Assembly: GCA_022841825.1 (NCBI GenBank)
Contig: JALHQT010000006.1
Location: forward strand, 248,001-312,000
Length of the DNA stretch: 64,000 nucleotides
DNA from: Anaerolineae bacterium
GTDB taxonomy: Bacteria; Chloroflexota; Anaerolineae; Aggregatilineales; Phototrophicaceae
Reading direction: 5' to 3'
Shown: positions 35,460 to 44,856 of the stretch, in pieces
Position numbering within the stretch: position 1 is the first letter of the stretch
How the letters are laid out: each line of letters starts with the position of its first letter
Position numbers and translations under genes: made by a program
Notes under the pieces: generated by a model
Told to the model about the DNA's origin: nothing
Database searches by the model: none
What the model saw: only the letters and a program-made list of their open reading frames with translations

Positions 35460-35846
35460 ATGTCGCAACAGATCATCCAAACAGAACATGCGCCCGCCGC
35501 CGTCGGTCCGTATTCTCAGGGCATCATCGCCAATGGCATGATCTTCACGGCGGGTCAGGTCGCCATCGACCCCGCTGTCGGCAAACTGATCGAAGGAGGC
35601 ATCCAGACGCAGACGCGGCAGGTTCTGGACAACCTGAGCGCGGTGCTCAAAGCAGGTGGATCGAGCCTGGACAAGGTCGTCAAGACGACCGTGTTCTTGC
35701 AGGATCTGGGAGATTTCGCGGCGATGAATGAGGTGTACAGCGCGTACTTCACCAGCACGCCGCGCCCGGCGCGCAGCACCGTTCAGGTCGCCAGGCTGCC
35801 ACTCGGCGCGCTGGTCGAAATCGAGGTTATCGCGCTTCTAATGTAG
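35460..35846 (+). CDS. ridA: RidA-family enamine/imine deaminase
   Basis: 128 aa, ATG at 35460 with AGGAG 10 bases upstream. RidA hydrolyses reactive 2-aminoacrylate and related imines from PLP enzymes. The family features are all present: VGPYSQGIIANGMIFTAGQ at the start, KTTVFLQDLGDFAAMNEVY in the middle and the active-site Arg in RPARSTVQVARLPLGALVEIE near the C-terminus. Cytoplasmic trimer in the family. It ends 9 bases inside the 3' end of the convergent sensor kinase gene. Confidence 0.93.
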   Translation: MSQQIIQTEHAPAAVGPYSQGIIANGMIFTAGQVAIDPAVGKLIEGGIQTQTRQVLDNLSAVLKAGGSSLDKVVKTTVFLQDLGDFAAMNEVYSAYFTSTPRPARSTVQVARLPLGALVEIEVIALLM

Positions 35847-37589
35847 CGGTTCTGCCAGCAGTTCAGGATCTGAATCGTCTTGTTCAGGCTGGCTGAGAGG
35901 CAGCGTCACGCGGAAGCTGCTCCCGACGCCGACCTCGCTCTGTGCGCTGATCGTCCCGCCCAGGACGGCGACGAGCCGCTGCGCAATCGTCAAGCCCAAC
36001 CCGGCACCGCCGGTCTCGGTGCTGCGCGTAGGGTCGCCACGATAAAACGGCTCGAAGACATGCGGCATCGCATCCGGGCTGATCCCGACGCCGTTATCGA
36101 CCACCGTCAGCAAGAGCTGTGTATCGTCGATTTGGGCGGCGACTTCGACACGCCCACCCGATGGCGTATAGAGCAGCGCGTTGGACACAAGACTCTTGGC
36201 GATGCGTTTCAAAGCATCCCGGTCTACATAGCGCTGCTGATGATCGTCGCAGGCATGATAGATGAGCGTCACGCCGCGCTTGGCAGCCAGTGCCTGGTGT
36301 TCTTGAACCATGGACTGAAGAGTCCGGTCGATGTCTGCCAGTTCGACCGTCATGTCGCTCTTACGGACGTAATCCAGTCGCGCCAGCGCGATGAAGTCTT
36401 CCATCATCTCTTGCAGGCGATTGGTCTGCGCATGCACGATGTCGAGATGCTTGTGATGGCGCGAGGGATCGGCGGTCGAACGTTCCAGCATGTAAAGGCT
36501 GGTCTTGATGACTGCCAGCGGCGTGCGGAAGTCGTGGGACAGATTGCGGATCAGCTTCTGCAGGACGTCCTGGCGATCCTGCGTCAGTGCATTCTCCAGG
36601 CGTGCCGCTTCTGCAACCTTCTGCGTCGTCAGGTCACGCACAGACACCATGCGCATCTCGCGTCCATGATAGAGAATGGGCTTGGTAAAGATCTGGGCTG
36701 TCACGACTCGCCCATCCTTACCGACGAGCTTGACTTCCAGTCCCTCGGCACCCGCGACCGTTCCATTGACAATCTGCCCACGCGAATCGGGGTGGACGAA
36801 ATTCAGCAAGCTGTGTCCCTTGATTTCGGCATTCGTGAAGCCGGAGAACTTCTCCATCGCCGGATTAACGGCGACAACATAGCCCTTGTCATGGATGGTA
36901 ATCGGTTCGAAAGTCTCCTCAAACAACGTGCGGTAGCGGGCTTCACTCTCCCGGAGCCTCAACGTATTCCGGGCGATCTGGCGTTCATGATAGGCGCGCA
37001 CGACGGTCGAGATGATGATGAGGATGTTGAGGGTGCTGAGAAAACGCAGAATCGCCGCGATTTGTTCTCGCTCGGCGGCAGGCAGCGCAATGCCCAATAG
37101 GATCAAGCTGCAAAAAGTCGCAACCGCCAGGAACACCGCTGACCGAACGCTGAGAAACAGACTGGCGAGTATGACGACATGCGCGAAATACAACGGCATG
37201 ACGGGCAGTGCCTGCCCGGTGCTGTCTGCGGCAATCGACGCGACGATCAGCGCGATCACCGCGCCGATCATTCCGTAGACGCCCAGGCGATAGGAGCGTG
37301 TGCGGCTTAGGGCGTAACTCACTATTGTCAGCAAAGAAACCATCAATGTAAGCCAGCCCGCAGACGAAGCGAACGTGGAATAGCCATAGGAGCGGGACAA
37401 GAAGAAGAGGAGCAGCAGCAAGGGGAGCGGAAGATGGATCGCCGCCAGCATTCGCGCCTGTTGGCGGTCGTGCATCAGCGTCAAATCGCCATGAGGCTCC
37501 GTCAGCAGGTTCCACAATGCAAAAAGGCGCATGTTCAGGCGCGTTTTCAGGGGGTGTAGAGTTGGGTGTTGCTTGTCTCGAGTCGCCAT
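35838..37589 (-). CDS. Membrane sensor histidine kinase with PAS domain
   Basis: 583 aa. Six membrane segments at about 48-64, 75-95, 103-121, 133-150, 151-170 and 180-198 form the input (a 5-6 helix membrane sensor, no large extracellular loop). PAS domain about 215-325 (RYRTLFEETFEPITIHDKG), HisKA with His352 in NLSHDFRTPLAVI, HATPase with N box SLVSNALLYTP, G1 DNGVGIS and G2 GAGLGLTIAQ. No response regulator gene is adjacent, so it is an orphan kinase. Probably senses a membrane or redox signal; unknown. Confidence 0.9.
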   Translation of the reverse strand: MATRDKQHPTLHPLKTRLNMRLFALWNLLTEPHGDLTLMHDRQQARMLAAIHLPLPLLLLLFFLSRSYGYSTFASSAGWLTLMVSLLTIVSYALSRTRSYRLGVYGMIGAVIALIVASIAADSTGQALPVMPLYFAHVVILASLFLSVRSAVFLAVATFCSLILLGIALPAAEREQIAAILRFLSTLNILIIISTVVRAYHERQIARNTLRLRESEARYRTLFEETFEPITIHDKGYVVAVNPAMEKFSGFTNAEIKGHSLLNFVHPDSRGQIVNGTVAGAEGLEVKLVGKDGRVVTAQIFTKPILYHGREMRMVSVRDLTTQKVAEAARLENALTQDRQDVLQKLIRNLSHDFRTPLAVIKTSLYMLERSTADPSRHHKHLDIVHAQTNRLQEMMEDFIALARLDYVRKSDMTVELADIDRTLQSMVQEHQALAAKRGVTLIYHACDDHQQRYVDRDALKRIAKSLVSNALLYTPSGGRVEVAAQIDDTQLLLTVVDNGVGISPDAMPHVFEPFYRGDPTRSTETGGAGLGLTIAQRLVAVLGGTISAQSEVGVGSSFRVTLPLSQPEQDDSDPELLAEPLH

Positions 37590-37663
37590 ATGCTTAAGTC
37601 TCCAATCCTAAGCATAAGGCAGGGTCTCGGAAACTGAGCTATAGGTTTCCCATCACAGCGCGC

Positions 37664-37669
37664 TATAAT
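37664..37669 (+). promoter_or_regulatory. -10 element of the aldolase gene
   Basis: Perfect TATAAT. No convincing -35 at 16-18 bases. A start near 37676 would leave an in-frame ATG at 37685 at the extreme 5' end, one reason to prefer the ATG at 37709. Confidence 0.4.
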
Positions 37670-37708
37670 TCACATGAGCAGCAAATGAGCAAACAGGAGA
37701 AAAACTGG

Positions 37709-38809
37709 ATGGCAATTGCCACTGCCCCCGGAACTACCTATTCGATTGACCGCATCGTAGAGGCACTGGGTCATAAGGCGGACAGCCTGCTTCAACACCA
37801 ATCCGAGACCATTTCGCGCGATGAACTCCATCTGCCGGGACCGGATTTTGTCAGCCGGGTCTATGCACAGACTGACCGCACCCCGCAGGTGCTGCGCAGT
37901 CTTCAGGCGATGTTCGGGCATGGACGACTCGCCGACACCGGCTACCTCTCGATCCTTCCGGTTGACCAGGGCATCGAGCATTCTGCCGGGGCATCGTTCG
38001 CCAAGAACCCGATCTACTTCGACCCGGAAAACATCATCCGGCTCGCCATCGAAGGCGGCTGCAACGCCGTCGCCTCGACATTCGGCGTCCTCGGCGCGGT
38101 CGCGCGCAAGTACGCCCATCGCATCCCCTTCATGGTCAAGATCAACCACAATGAGCTGCTGACCTACCCCAACAAGTTCGATCAGGTCATGTTCGGGCAG
38201 ATCAAGCAGGCATGGGACATGGGCGCGGTTGCCGTCGGCGCGACCGTCTATTGGGGATCGGCAGAAAGCACCCGCCAGTTGCAGGAAGTGGCAGCGGCGT
38301 TTGCCCAGGCACATGAGCTGGGTATGGCGACCGTCCTGTGGTGTTACACCCGCAACAATGCCTTCAAGGTCAACGGTACCAACTACGAAACTGCCTCTGA
38401 CCTGACTGGGCAGGCGAATCACCTGGGTGTCACCATCGGTGCCGACATCATCAAGCAGAAGCTGCCCACCAACAACGGCGGTTTCAAGGCGCTCAACACC
38501 GGCGGCTCATCGTATGGCAAGCTGGACGAGCGCATTTACAGCAAGCTGACCAGCGACCACCCCATCGACCTGACGCGCTACCAGGTTGCCAACTGCTACA
38601 TGGGGCGTTCCGGCTTGATCAGCAGCGGCGGCGCAAGCGGCAGCAGCGACTTTGAAGAAGCTATCGAGACCGCCGTCATCAACAAACGCGCGGGCGGCAC
38701 TGGACTGATCAGCGGGCGCAAGGCGTTCCAGCGCCCAATGGCGGAAGGCGCGGCACTGCTGAACGCCATCCAGGATGTCTATCTCTGCGAAGATGTGACG
38801 ATAGCCTAG
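37709..38809 (+). CDS. Class I fructose-bisphosphate aldolase (archaeal/bacterial DhnA type)
   Basis: 366 aa. ATG at 37709 with AGGAG 9 bases upstream; an ATG at 37685 is in frame but too close to the -10 element. Schiff-base aldolase of the DhnA/FbaB type: [16 protein letters not shown] near residue 85, the [15 protein letters not shown] segment, and the C-terminal [15 protein letters not shown]. It cleaves fructose-1,6-bisphosphate in glycolysis or runs the reverse in gluconeogenesis. The family includes bifunctional aldolase/phosphatase and 2-amino-3,7-dideoxy-heptulosonate-type enzymes, so the exact reaction is likely but not certain. Confidence 0.88.
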   Translation: MAIATAPGTTYSIDRIVEALGHKADSLLQHQSETISRDELHLPGPDFVSRVYAQTDRTPQVLRSLQAMFGHGRLADTGYLSILPVDQGIEHSAGASFAKNPIYFDPENIIRLAIEGGCNAVASTFGVLGAVARKYAHRIPFMVKINHNELLTYPNKFDQVMFGQIKQAWDMGAVAVGATVYWGSAESTRQLQEVAAAFAQAHELGMATVLWCYTRNNAFKVNGTNYETASDLTGQANHLGVTIGADIIKQKLPTNNGGFKALNTGGSSYGKLDERIYSKLTSDHPIDLTRYQVANCYMGRSGLISSGGASGSSDFEEAIETAVINKRAGGTGLISGRKAFQRPMAEGAALLNAIQDVYLCEDVTIA

Positions 38810-38818
38810 CGGCTCTAC

Positions 38819-38843
38819 AGGGGCGACCCGTTGGGTCGCCCCT
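38819..38843. repeat. Perfect palindromic hairpin between convergent genes
   Basis: AGGGGCGACCC (38819-38829), loop GTT, then GGGTCGCCCCT (38833-38843). It lies between the aldolase and PBP1A stops. No U-tract on either side; a transcription barrier or a dispersed repeat. Confidence 0.75.
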
Positions 38844-38854
38844 GAGCACGTCGT

Positions 38855-41800
38855 TTACGGTGTCGCGGTCGAAAGCGGCATCAGCCCACCCAGCGGAATG
38901 AGACCGGAGGTCGCCGTCGGGAAGACCGGGACTTGTGCGGCGGGCTGGAGAGTCGCCGTCGGGAACGCGAGCGGCAGCGGTGTCTCAAACGGGATCGGCG
39001 TCAGGTTCGCCGCCGTCGGCAGCGCGATAGGCGGTGCTGTTGGCAGCACCGCCAGGTTATTCACCCCAATCTGCACAATCTTGTAGATGAACCCGCCATT
39101 GTTGGCAAAGGCTGCCAGGCGCAGGCGGTAAATGCCATTCGGCACCGTCGTCGTGTTCCACTGCAAGAGCGTCCCGTTACTCGGCACCTGCGATGTCGTC
39201 ACGGGCGAGATGATGGCGAACGTATCCTGCCCAACGGGTGCCAGTTCCAACTGGAAGCGGTTGAAATCCAACCCAGTCACAATCCCGGTGATGTTGATGG
39301 TGCCGGAGACCTGCTGCCCATCCGTCGGCGAGGTGATGCGCACGTTCGGCTGCTGCTGCGATGGGCACTCGCCCTGCGGCACAGGCTCAAGCGGAGTCGG
39401 CAGTCCCAACTGCCCGGCAATCGCCTGCCCCTGCGGCGAATTCAACCACTGCACGGCAAACGGATCGTCGATGTTGGCGAAGGTGCGCGTCTCGACATAT
39501 TCCGGGCAGGCGGTCGTGGCGCGCTGTCCCGACCAGGTGTCAATCGCGAGTGTCTGCACAAATGACGTGTTGGCGGGCGCGGGCGGCTGACCTTCCAGGA
39601 AGAGTTCCGCGCCAATCGCCGGGCAGTTGGCATTGACATTCGGGTCAAACATCGTGCCCGTCGCGGCGCAGATCTGCATCTGGACGACGCCTCCGGGGTT
39701 GCTGAAGCCCTCTGGTGGGCGACCTTCCAGCGCGGCGCGCATGACCACATTCCAGACGGGCACCGACGCCGTCTGGGTCGTGCCTGTCGTCGGGTTGTTA
39801 TCGATACGCCCCATCCACACGCCGACGACCGCGTTATTGGTGAAGCCCATTGTCCACAAATCGCGATTGTCGTTGCTCGTGCCCGTCTTGGCGGCGACGA
39901 TACCATCCGCATAGCCAGGGATCGTCAGCCCGGAGTTCAGCCCGAAGGCTGCCGCGCGCGACTGGTTATCGCTCAGGATGTGCTGCATCATGAACGCCAG
40001 GGCGGGAGAAATCGCCTGTGTGGGCGCTCCGGGCTGCGGCAAGGCGATCTGATTGCCCTGGAAATCGTTGATCTGCGTGATGGCGTAAAGCGGGCTGCGC
40101 CTGCCGTCGTTGGCGAGCGTGCCATACGCCTGCATCATCTCGTACAAACGCACATCATCCGCGCCTAGCGCTGTCGGCAGCCCGAATGAGGCATTCGGCT
40201 GGAAGATCAAGCCCATGCGTGTTGCCACATCGCGGAAGACATCCGCGCCGATGAAGGCATACGCCTTGACCGCCGGGACGTTGTAGCTGTTTTGCAGCGA
40301 CGAGCGTACCGACTGCGGTCCATGAAACTGGCGGTCGAAGTTCACGGGCGAATACGGCGGATTGGTGCCGTAAGTCGTCGGCACATCCCAGATGATCGTC
40401 GAGGGCGTCATGTAACGCCGCTGCCCGTTCGCGTCGGTATATCCCTCCAGCGCCGCTGTGTAAACAATCGGCTTAAGCGACGACCCTGGCTGCTGTGGCA
40501 GGAAAGCGAAGTTGTTCTGTCCCTCGAACTGCGTATTGTTGAAGTCCGGACTGCCTACCATCGAGAGGATCGCCCCATCGCGCGGGTCGGTCACCATAAT
40601 CGCGCCGGTCTGCACGCCGTTGTTCAGAAGCTGCTGCACCTGCCTGAACAGGGCATCCTGCGCCACATCCTGGATGCGCGGCACAAGCGTCGTGCGAATT
40701 TCATAACCGCCCCGGAACATGGCATCGGTGCCATAGGTCTCTTCGATGATCTGCTGGATGTAGTTGACGAAGTGCGGATAGCGCACCGTCGTCCGACGCG
40801 GTTGATAGTTTGCTGTTTCGATCAGTGCTTTTTGCAGCGTGACCTCGCCGGAAGCAATGTCCGACGGACCACCCCCGCCGCGCGTGACGCAGAACGGCTG
40901 CGTGAGATACGGCGCGTGTTGGAACTGCAAACAGCCGACCGTCGCCATACGGTTCAGGACGAAGGTCATGCGGTCGAACGATGCCTGCCGATTGACCACC
41001 GGATCGTAAGTCGCGGGCGCCTGAAGCAAGCCCGCCATCATCGCCGATTCCGACATGTTCAGGTCGGCTGCGCTCTTGTTGAAGTAGAAGCGCGACGCGG
41101 CTTCGATGCCATACGACTGATTGCCGAAGAAGAACTCGTTCAGATACAGCTCAAGGATGAAGTTCTTGTCGTACTGCCGCGCAATCATCGACGCGATGAT
41201 GATCTCTTGCAGCTTGCGATTGGCGGTCACGCTCGTGTCTTGCAGGATCAGGCTGCGGGCAATCTGCTGCGTCAGCGTACTCGCGCCAGACTCGATTGAC
41301 CCTGCAAACACGTTCTGAATGAACGCGCGCCCAATGGCGACCGCATCCCAGCCCGGATCGGTGTAGTAGCGCTCGTTCTCCGTGCTGATGAGCGCATGGA
41401 TCATGTACGGCGAGATCTCTTCGAGCGGGATCGTATCGCGCGCGCCACCCTCGCGGCTGTTCAGCTCGGCGATCACGCTGCCATCCGCCGCCAGAATGCG
41501 CGCGGTGCGGAATTCCGGCTGGTAATTGGCGAGCGCGGCGACGGCGCTCTCCCAGGGCGCAGCGAGACTCTGGTAGTAAAGGACGCCCCCGACGATGCCG
41601 CAGGCTGCCAGGGCAAACAGCGCCGCAAAACCGACCGCCCCGACGATCAGGACGGTGCGCAGGAGCGACTGCTGCTGCGCGCGCTTCGCCTTGTCAAAGC
41701 TGGGCGCTTCCGCACCCTGCACGTCGTAACTGGGTGGCGCGTCTGCCAGTGTGCCGGGACCGGGGGCGGGTGTCGAAATGACGAGGCTGGGATCGACAGC

Positions 41801-43123
41801 GGCACTGGCGACCGTCGCCTGCGACGACATGGGTGAAGCATACGGATCGAGCGCGGGCATCCCAGGGATGGTCGCTTCGGGATCACGGATCGGGACGGCG
41901 CGCGGAAGCGGCTGGCTCTCCATCCCCGCAGGGATGGGAGTCGTGCGCACGGTCGCGCCTTCGTCAAAGGTGGGCGTCGCCGACGCCGCGGGGAGCGGTT
42001 CGTCAGGCAGGTATTCCAGAGCGGGCACCGGCGTCCCGATTGTGGCAGGTGGCGCGGGCGGAGCGGCAGAAGCAGCAGATGCCTGCGCCCGTGCAAGTTC
42101 CATGACGCGCGGCATCGCCAACACCCAATCGCCATTCTCGAAGCGATACCAACTCTCCGACTCGACGCCCATCATCCACCAGACGCCCTTTTCATCGCGC
42201 ACCATGTGCTGGCGAAGTTCTGCCTGCATCTGGTCACGATTGAGTTGCCCAGATCTTTGCAGGGAACGAAGCGCGCGGATGGCGGTTTCCGCCGTCTGAT
42301 ACTTCGTCAGAAGTTCCTGGTCGGCAGGCGACAGCACAGGCGCGGCGGGCGTGGGTGGCGCTTCCGGTGTCACCGGGGACATGGGGCTGGATGCGGCAAG
42401 CTGCTGCGCCATCCGCCGCGCAATCGATGCCGGGTCTTCTTCCCCCTCGGCAGACGAAGAAGCAGACGAGGGCGAAACTTCGCCCCGCAGTTCGGCGAGG
42501 CGGCGGCGCGCGACCTCAGCCGGGTCGTCAGGGTTAACGGGTGCAGCAGCAGGGGCTTCCGCAGCGGGCTGCAGCCGCGCGCGCGGCTGCTCATCGACCA
42601 GGCTCGCCAGCGCGACCAGCTCACTCATGCTGAACGAGTCTTCATCCTCGTCGTCGTCCAGTCGATCCAGATCGTCCTGTGTTTGTGCTGCCGCCACCGC
42701 AGCGACCTGGCTGATGTCGTCGGCGAGCGAAGTGTCTGAAGCGGTGCTGCCTTCAAAGGGCAGCACGGTCTCGGCAGGCTCTTGCGCCGTTTCGAGTTCA
42801 CCTGCGGCTGCCGCTTCGCTGCCTTCGTGCGGGATCAAGACTTCTTCGCTGGTCTCGGCGGTCTCGGCAGCGAGAACTGCGGTCGCCGTCTCGGTCTCGC
42901 CCTCGACCACAGCGGGAGTTTCCTCTACAGAGACGCTCGCGCTGACAACGCGCCAGCCTTCCTGCGTTTCGACAGGGGCGAGCTTCTGCGGGGCGCGCCA
43001 ACCACCCTGGTCTTCCAGTTCGGGACGTGTTTCCCGCCAAAGACCAGGATTACGCGGCTGATGCCATCCGCTGTCAGACGACTCCGGTGAAGGGGGGGGT
43101 GGGCTGGTCGGGCGGTCGGACAT
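38855..43123 (-). CDS. Class A penicillin-binding protein (PBP1A-like) with a giant disordered N-terminus
   Basis: 1422 aa bifunctional peptidoglycan synthase, almost twice the normal PBP1A length. Residues 1-485 are cytoplasmic and mostly disordered, with one ordered segment at about 280-340 (QRSGQLNRDQMQAELRQHM and GVWWMMGVESESWYRFENGDWVLA). Membrane helix about 487-510. GT51 transglycosylase about 540-710: catalytic Glu582 in STENERYY, GASTLTQQ. Transpeptidase: SSLK with Ser881, SYN 946-948, KTGT 1079-1082. C-terminal Ig-like domain about 1258-1355 and a Pro/Thr/Ala tail. GGGAG precedes the ATG. Follows map in the spc cluster. Confidence 0.92.
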   Translation of the reverse strand: MSDRPTSPPPPSPESSDSGWHQPRNPGLWRETRPELEDQGGWRAPQKLAPVETQEGWRVVSASVSVEETPAVVEGETETATAVLAAETAETSEEVLIPHEGSEAAAAGELETAQEPAETVLPFEGSTASDTSLADDISQVAAVAAAQTQDDLDRLDDDEDEDSFSMSELVALASLVDEQPRARLQPAAEAPAAAPVNPDDPAEVARRRLAELRGEVSPSSASSSAEGEEDPASIARRMAQQLAASSPMSPVTPEAPPTPAAPVLSPADQELLTKYQTAETAIRALRSLQRSGQLNRDQMQAELRQHMVRDEKGVWWMMGVESESWYRFENGDWVLAMPRVMELARAQASAASAAPPAPPATIGTPVPALEYLPDEPLPAASATPTFDEGATVRTTPIPAGMESQPLPRAVPIRDPEATIPGMPALDPYASPMSSQATVASAAVDPSLVISTPAPGPGTLADAPPSYDVQGAEAPSFDKAKRAQQQSLLRTVLIVGAVGFAALFALAACGIVGGVLYYQSLAAPWESAVAALANYQPEFRTARILAADGSVIAELNSREGGARDTIPLEEISPYMIHALISTENERYYTDPGWDAVAIGRAFIQNVFAGSIESGASTLTQQIARSLILQDTSVTANRKLQEIIIASMIARQYDKNFILELYLNEFFFGNQSYGIEAASRFYFNKSAADLNMSESAMMAGLLQAPATYDPVVNRQASFDRMTFVLNRMATVGCLQFQHAPYLTQPFCVTRGGGGPSDIASGEVTLQKALIETANYQPRRTTVRYPHFVNYIQQIIEETYGTDAMFRGGYEIRTTLVPRIQDVAQDALFRQVQQLLNNGVQTGAIMVTDPRDGAILSMVGSPDFNNTQFEGQNNFAFLPQQPGSSLKPIVYTAALEGYTDANGQRRYMTPSTIIWDVPTTYGTNPPYSPVNFDRQFHGPQSVRSSLQNSYNVPAVKAYAFIGADVFRDVATRMGLIFQPNASFGLPTALGADDVRLYEMMQAYGTLANDGRRSPLYAITQINDFQGNQIALPQPGAPTQAISPALAFMMQHILSDNQSRAAAFGLNSGLTIPGYADGIVAAKTGTSNDNRDLWTMGFTNNAVVGVWMGRIDNNPTTGTTQTASVPVWNVVMRAALEGRPPEGFSNPGGVVQMQICAATGTMFDPNVNANCPAIGAELFLEGQPPAPANTSFVQTLAIDTWSGQRATTACPEYVETRTFANIDDPFAVQWLNSPQGQAIAGQLGLPTPLEPVPQGECPSQQQPNVRITSPTDGQQVSGTINITGIVTGLDFNRFQLELAPVGQDTFAIISPVTTSQVPSNGTLLQWNTTTVPNGIYRLRLAAFANNGGFIYKIVQIGVNNLAVLPTAPPIALPTAANLTPIPFETPLPLAFPTATLQPAAQVPVFPTATSGLIPLGGLMPLSTATP

Positions 43124-43149
43124 GCCGTATGCTCCCGTTGAGTCTAAGC

Positions 43150-43215
43150 AATGAGTGATGAGTGATGAGGAATGAGTATCGGGCTACTCATCACTCATCA
43201 CTCGTTCCTCATTAC
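43150..43215. repeat. GAGTGATGAG-type hairpin between map and PBP1A
   Basis: TGAGTGATGAGTGATGAG on the left arm (43152-43169) pairs with CTCATCACTCATCACTC on the right (43187-43203), with further ATGAG/CTCAT pairing. It is the longest repeat hairpin of this family seen here and lies in the 146-base gap after the map gene. Confidence 0.75.
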
Positions 43216-43269
43216 TATCAATTCAGATAAACTAACGGGATTATAACATGCTTGCGAGCACGCCGCTTG

Positions 43270-44112
43270 TCATGGCAACGTCAGGATGATCGGTTTGCCC
43301 TCGGTGATGGCGATGGTGTGTTCAAAGTGTGTGCAGAGCGATTTGTCTTTGGTCGCCACCGTCCATTGGTCGCCCAATTCTTGCAGGTCGGGCTTCCCGG
43401 CGATCACCATCGGCTCGATGGCGTAAGTCATCCCTACCACGAGCTTGTGGCTGACAAAGCCGCGCTTTTTGGCGGTCGAAGCGCTGGGCCACCAGTTCGG
43501 GATTTGCGGCGGCTCCCACATCTGCTTGCCCACGCCATGCCCGGTGTATTCCAGCGCGACGCTGTAACCGCTGCGTGCGGCATAACGATGGGTCGCCAGT
43601 GCAACGTCGCGCGTCTCGTGCGGGAGCACGGATGCTTCGATTGCGGCGTACAACGCGCCCTCGCCAACCTCCAGCAAACGCCGCACCGACGGCGGCACAT
43701 CGCCGATGGCGTAGGTGTACGCCGCATCGCCCACCAGCCCGTTGTATGTGCAGGCGGTATCCAGGCTGACGATGTCGCCCTCTTTAAGGATACGGCTGGC
43801 TGATGGGATGCCATGGACGAGTTCATGGTTGATCGACGCCGTGATCGCCGCCGGGAAATCCGGTGACTTTTCCTTCTTGACCCCGATAAACGTGGGCACC
43901 GCCCCATGATCGCGAATGACTGTGTCGGCGATCCTGCTGAGGTCGGCGGTGCTGATGCCGGGGCGGAGCGCCTCGCGCATGGCGATATGTGCCTTTGCCA
44001 CAATTCGCCCTGCCTCGCGCATGACCGCGATCTCGTCAGGCGTCTTGATGTGTATCGGCTGTTCGGGCTGCTGCTTCTGTTTAGGCGACGGCGGCGTGAT
44101 AATCCAACGCAT
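43270..44112 (-). CDS. map: Methionine aminopeptidase type I
   Basis: 280 aa enzyme that removes N-terminal methionine from new proteins. Metal ligands are in order: Asp in SLDTACTYN, Asp in VGDAAYTY, His in TGHGVGKQMW, Glu in AIEPMVI and Glu in HFEHTIAI. Unusually the second active-site His (consensus H in GxxxHEE/D) is Trp in GKQMWEPPQIPNW, while the first substrate-contacting His (NHELVHGIP) is kept. The N-terminal 20 residues (SPKQKQQPEQP) are an extension. GAGG lies just before the ATG. It is 12 bases from adk. Confidence 0.9.
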   Translation of the reverse strand: MRWIITPPSPKQKQQPEQPIHIKTPDEIAVMREAGRIVAKAHIAMREALRPGISTADLSRIADTVIRDHGAVPTFIGVKKEKSPDFPAAITASINHELVHGIPSASRILKEGDIVSLDTACTYNGLVGDAAYTYAIGDVPPSVRRLLEVGEGALYAAIEASVLPHETRDVALATHRYAARSGYSVALEYTGHGVGKQMWEPPQIPNWWPSASTAKKRGFVSHKLVVGMTYAIEPMVIAGKPDLQELGDQWTVATKDKSLCTHFEHTIAITEGKPIILTLP

Positions 44113-44124
44113 GAAGTCCTCAGT

Positions 44125-44832
44125 CTACAGGTGCGCGTCAATGGCGTGTTTGATTGCCATCGTCACAACTTCAATTGGCTGATCGGCATAAATCCGCGTG
44201 ACCAATCCGCGAGTCCGATAGTAATCGATGAGCGGCTGGGTGGTCTCGATGAAGGTGTCGATGCGCTTAATGATGGCGTGAGCGCTAGCATCGTCCGGGC
44301 GGCGGCGCAGCGTCTCGCCGGATGCAACATGCGTCGCCTTCAGGCGCGGCGGGTACTGCCCCTCCGCATGATCCTCGAACGACCAGTCGATGCCATCGGC
44401 ATTGTAATAGATGTTGTAGCTGCGTTTGCTCGTGTCGGAAGAGACGCGCCCGAATGAACGCTTGAAAGCCGTATAGAGGTCGATCTCCAGCAGTAGGACG
44501 GCGTTGATCTTCGCGCCCTTCCCCGCCAGATGCGTATCCAGCCAGGCAGCCTGGGCAGGTGTGCGCGGATAGCCATCCAGCAGGACGCCGTTCTGCGCAT
44601 CCGGCTCCGCCAGGCGCTCCTCGACGACCGTATTCGTCGTGTCGTCGTCGATCAGCCTGCCCTCCGCCATAATCGACTGTATGCGCTGTGCCAGCGCATC
44701 TGTGCGTGTCTTCATGGCGCGAAACAGGTCGCCCGTCGAGACCTGGGGGATGCCATATTTCTCCTGAATAAACCGTGCCTGTTCGCCTTTTCCCGCGCCC
44801 TGCACGCCCATCAATATGATATTTAAGCTCAT
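44125..44832 (-). CDS. adk: Adenylate kinase
   Basis: 235 aa, AMP + ATP to 2 ADP. P-loop GVQGAGKG (9-16), followed by Glu where Thr is usual (KGEQA instead of KGTQA); Q replaces the normal Pro in GxPG. AMP-binding STGDLFRAMK, DGYPRTPAQA and the LID-region RRPDDASAHAIIKRID are all recognisable. The LID has no zinc cysteines. RBS GGAG upstream of the ATG. It keeps its normal place between secY and map, so the annotation is secure despite the P-loop differences. Confidence 0.9.
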   Translation of the reverse strand: MSLNIILMGVQGAGKGEQARFIQEKYGIPQVSTGDLFRAMKTRTDALAQRIQSIMAEGRLIDDDTTNTVVEERLAEPDAQNGVLLDGYPRTPAQAAWLDTHLAGKGAKINAVLLLEIDLYTAFKRSFGRVSSDTSKRSYNIYYNADGIDWSFEDHAEGQYPPRLKATHVASGETLRRRPDDASAHAIIKRIDTFIETTQPLIDYYRTRGLVTRIYADQPIEVVTMAIKHAIDAHL

Positions 44833-44856
44833 TTTTACCTATTCTCCTGAACAAAA

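Noticed and set aside
38819-38843. Intrinsic terminator between aldolase and PBP1A
   Set aside because: The 11-bp hairpin is perfect but lacks a U-tract on both strands; kept only as a palindromic repeat.
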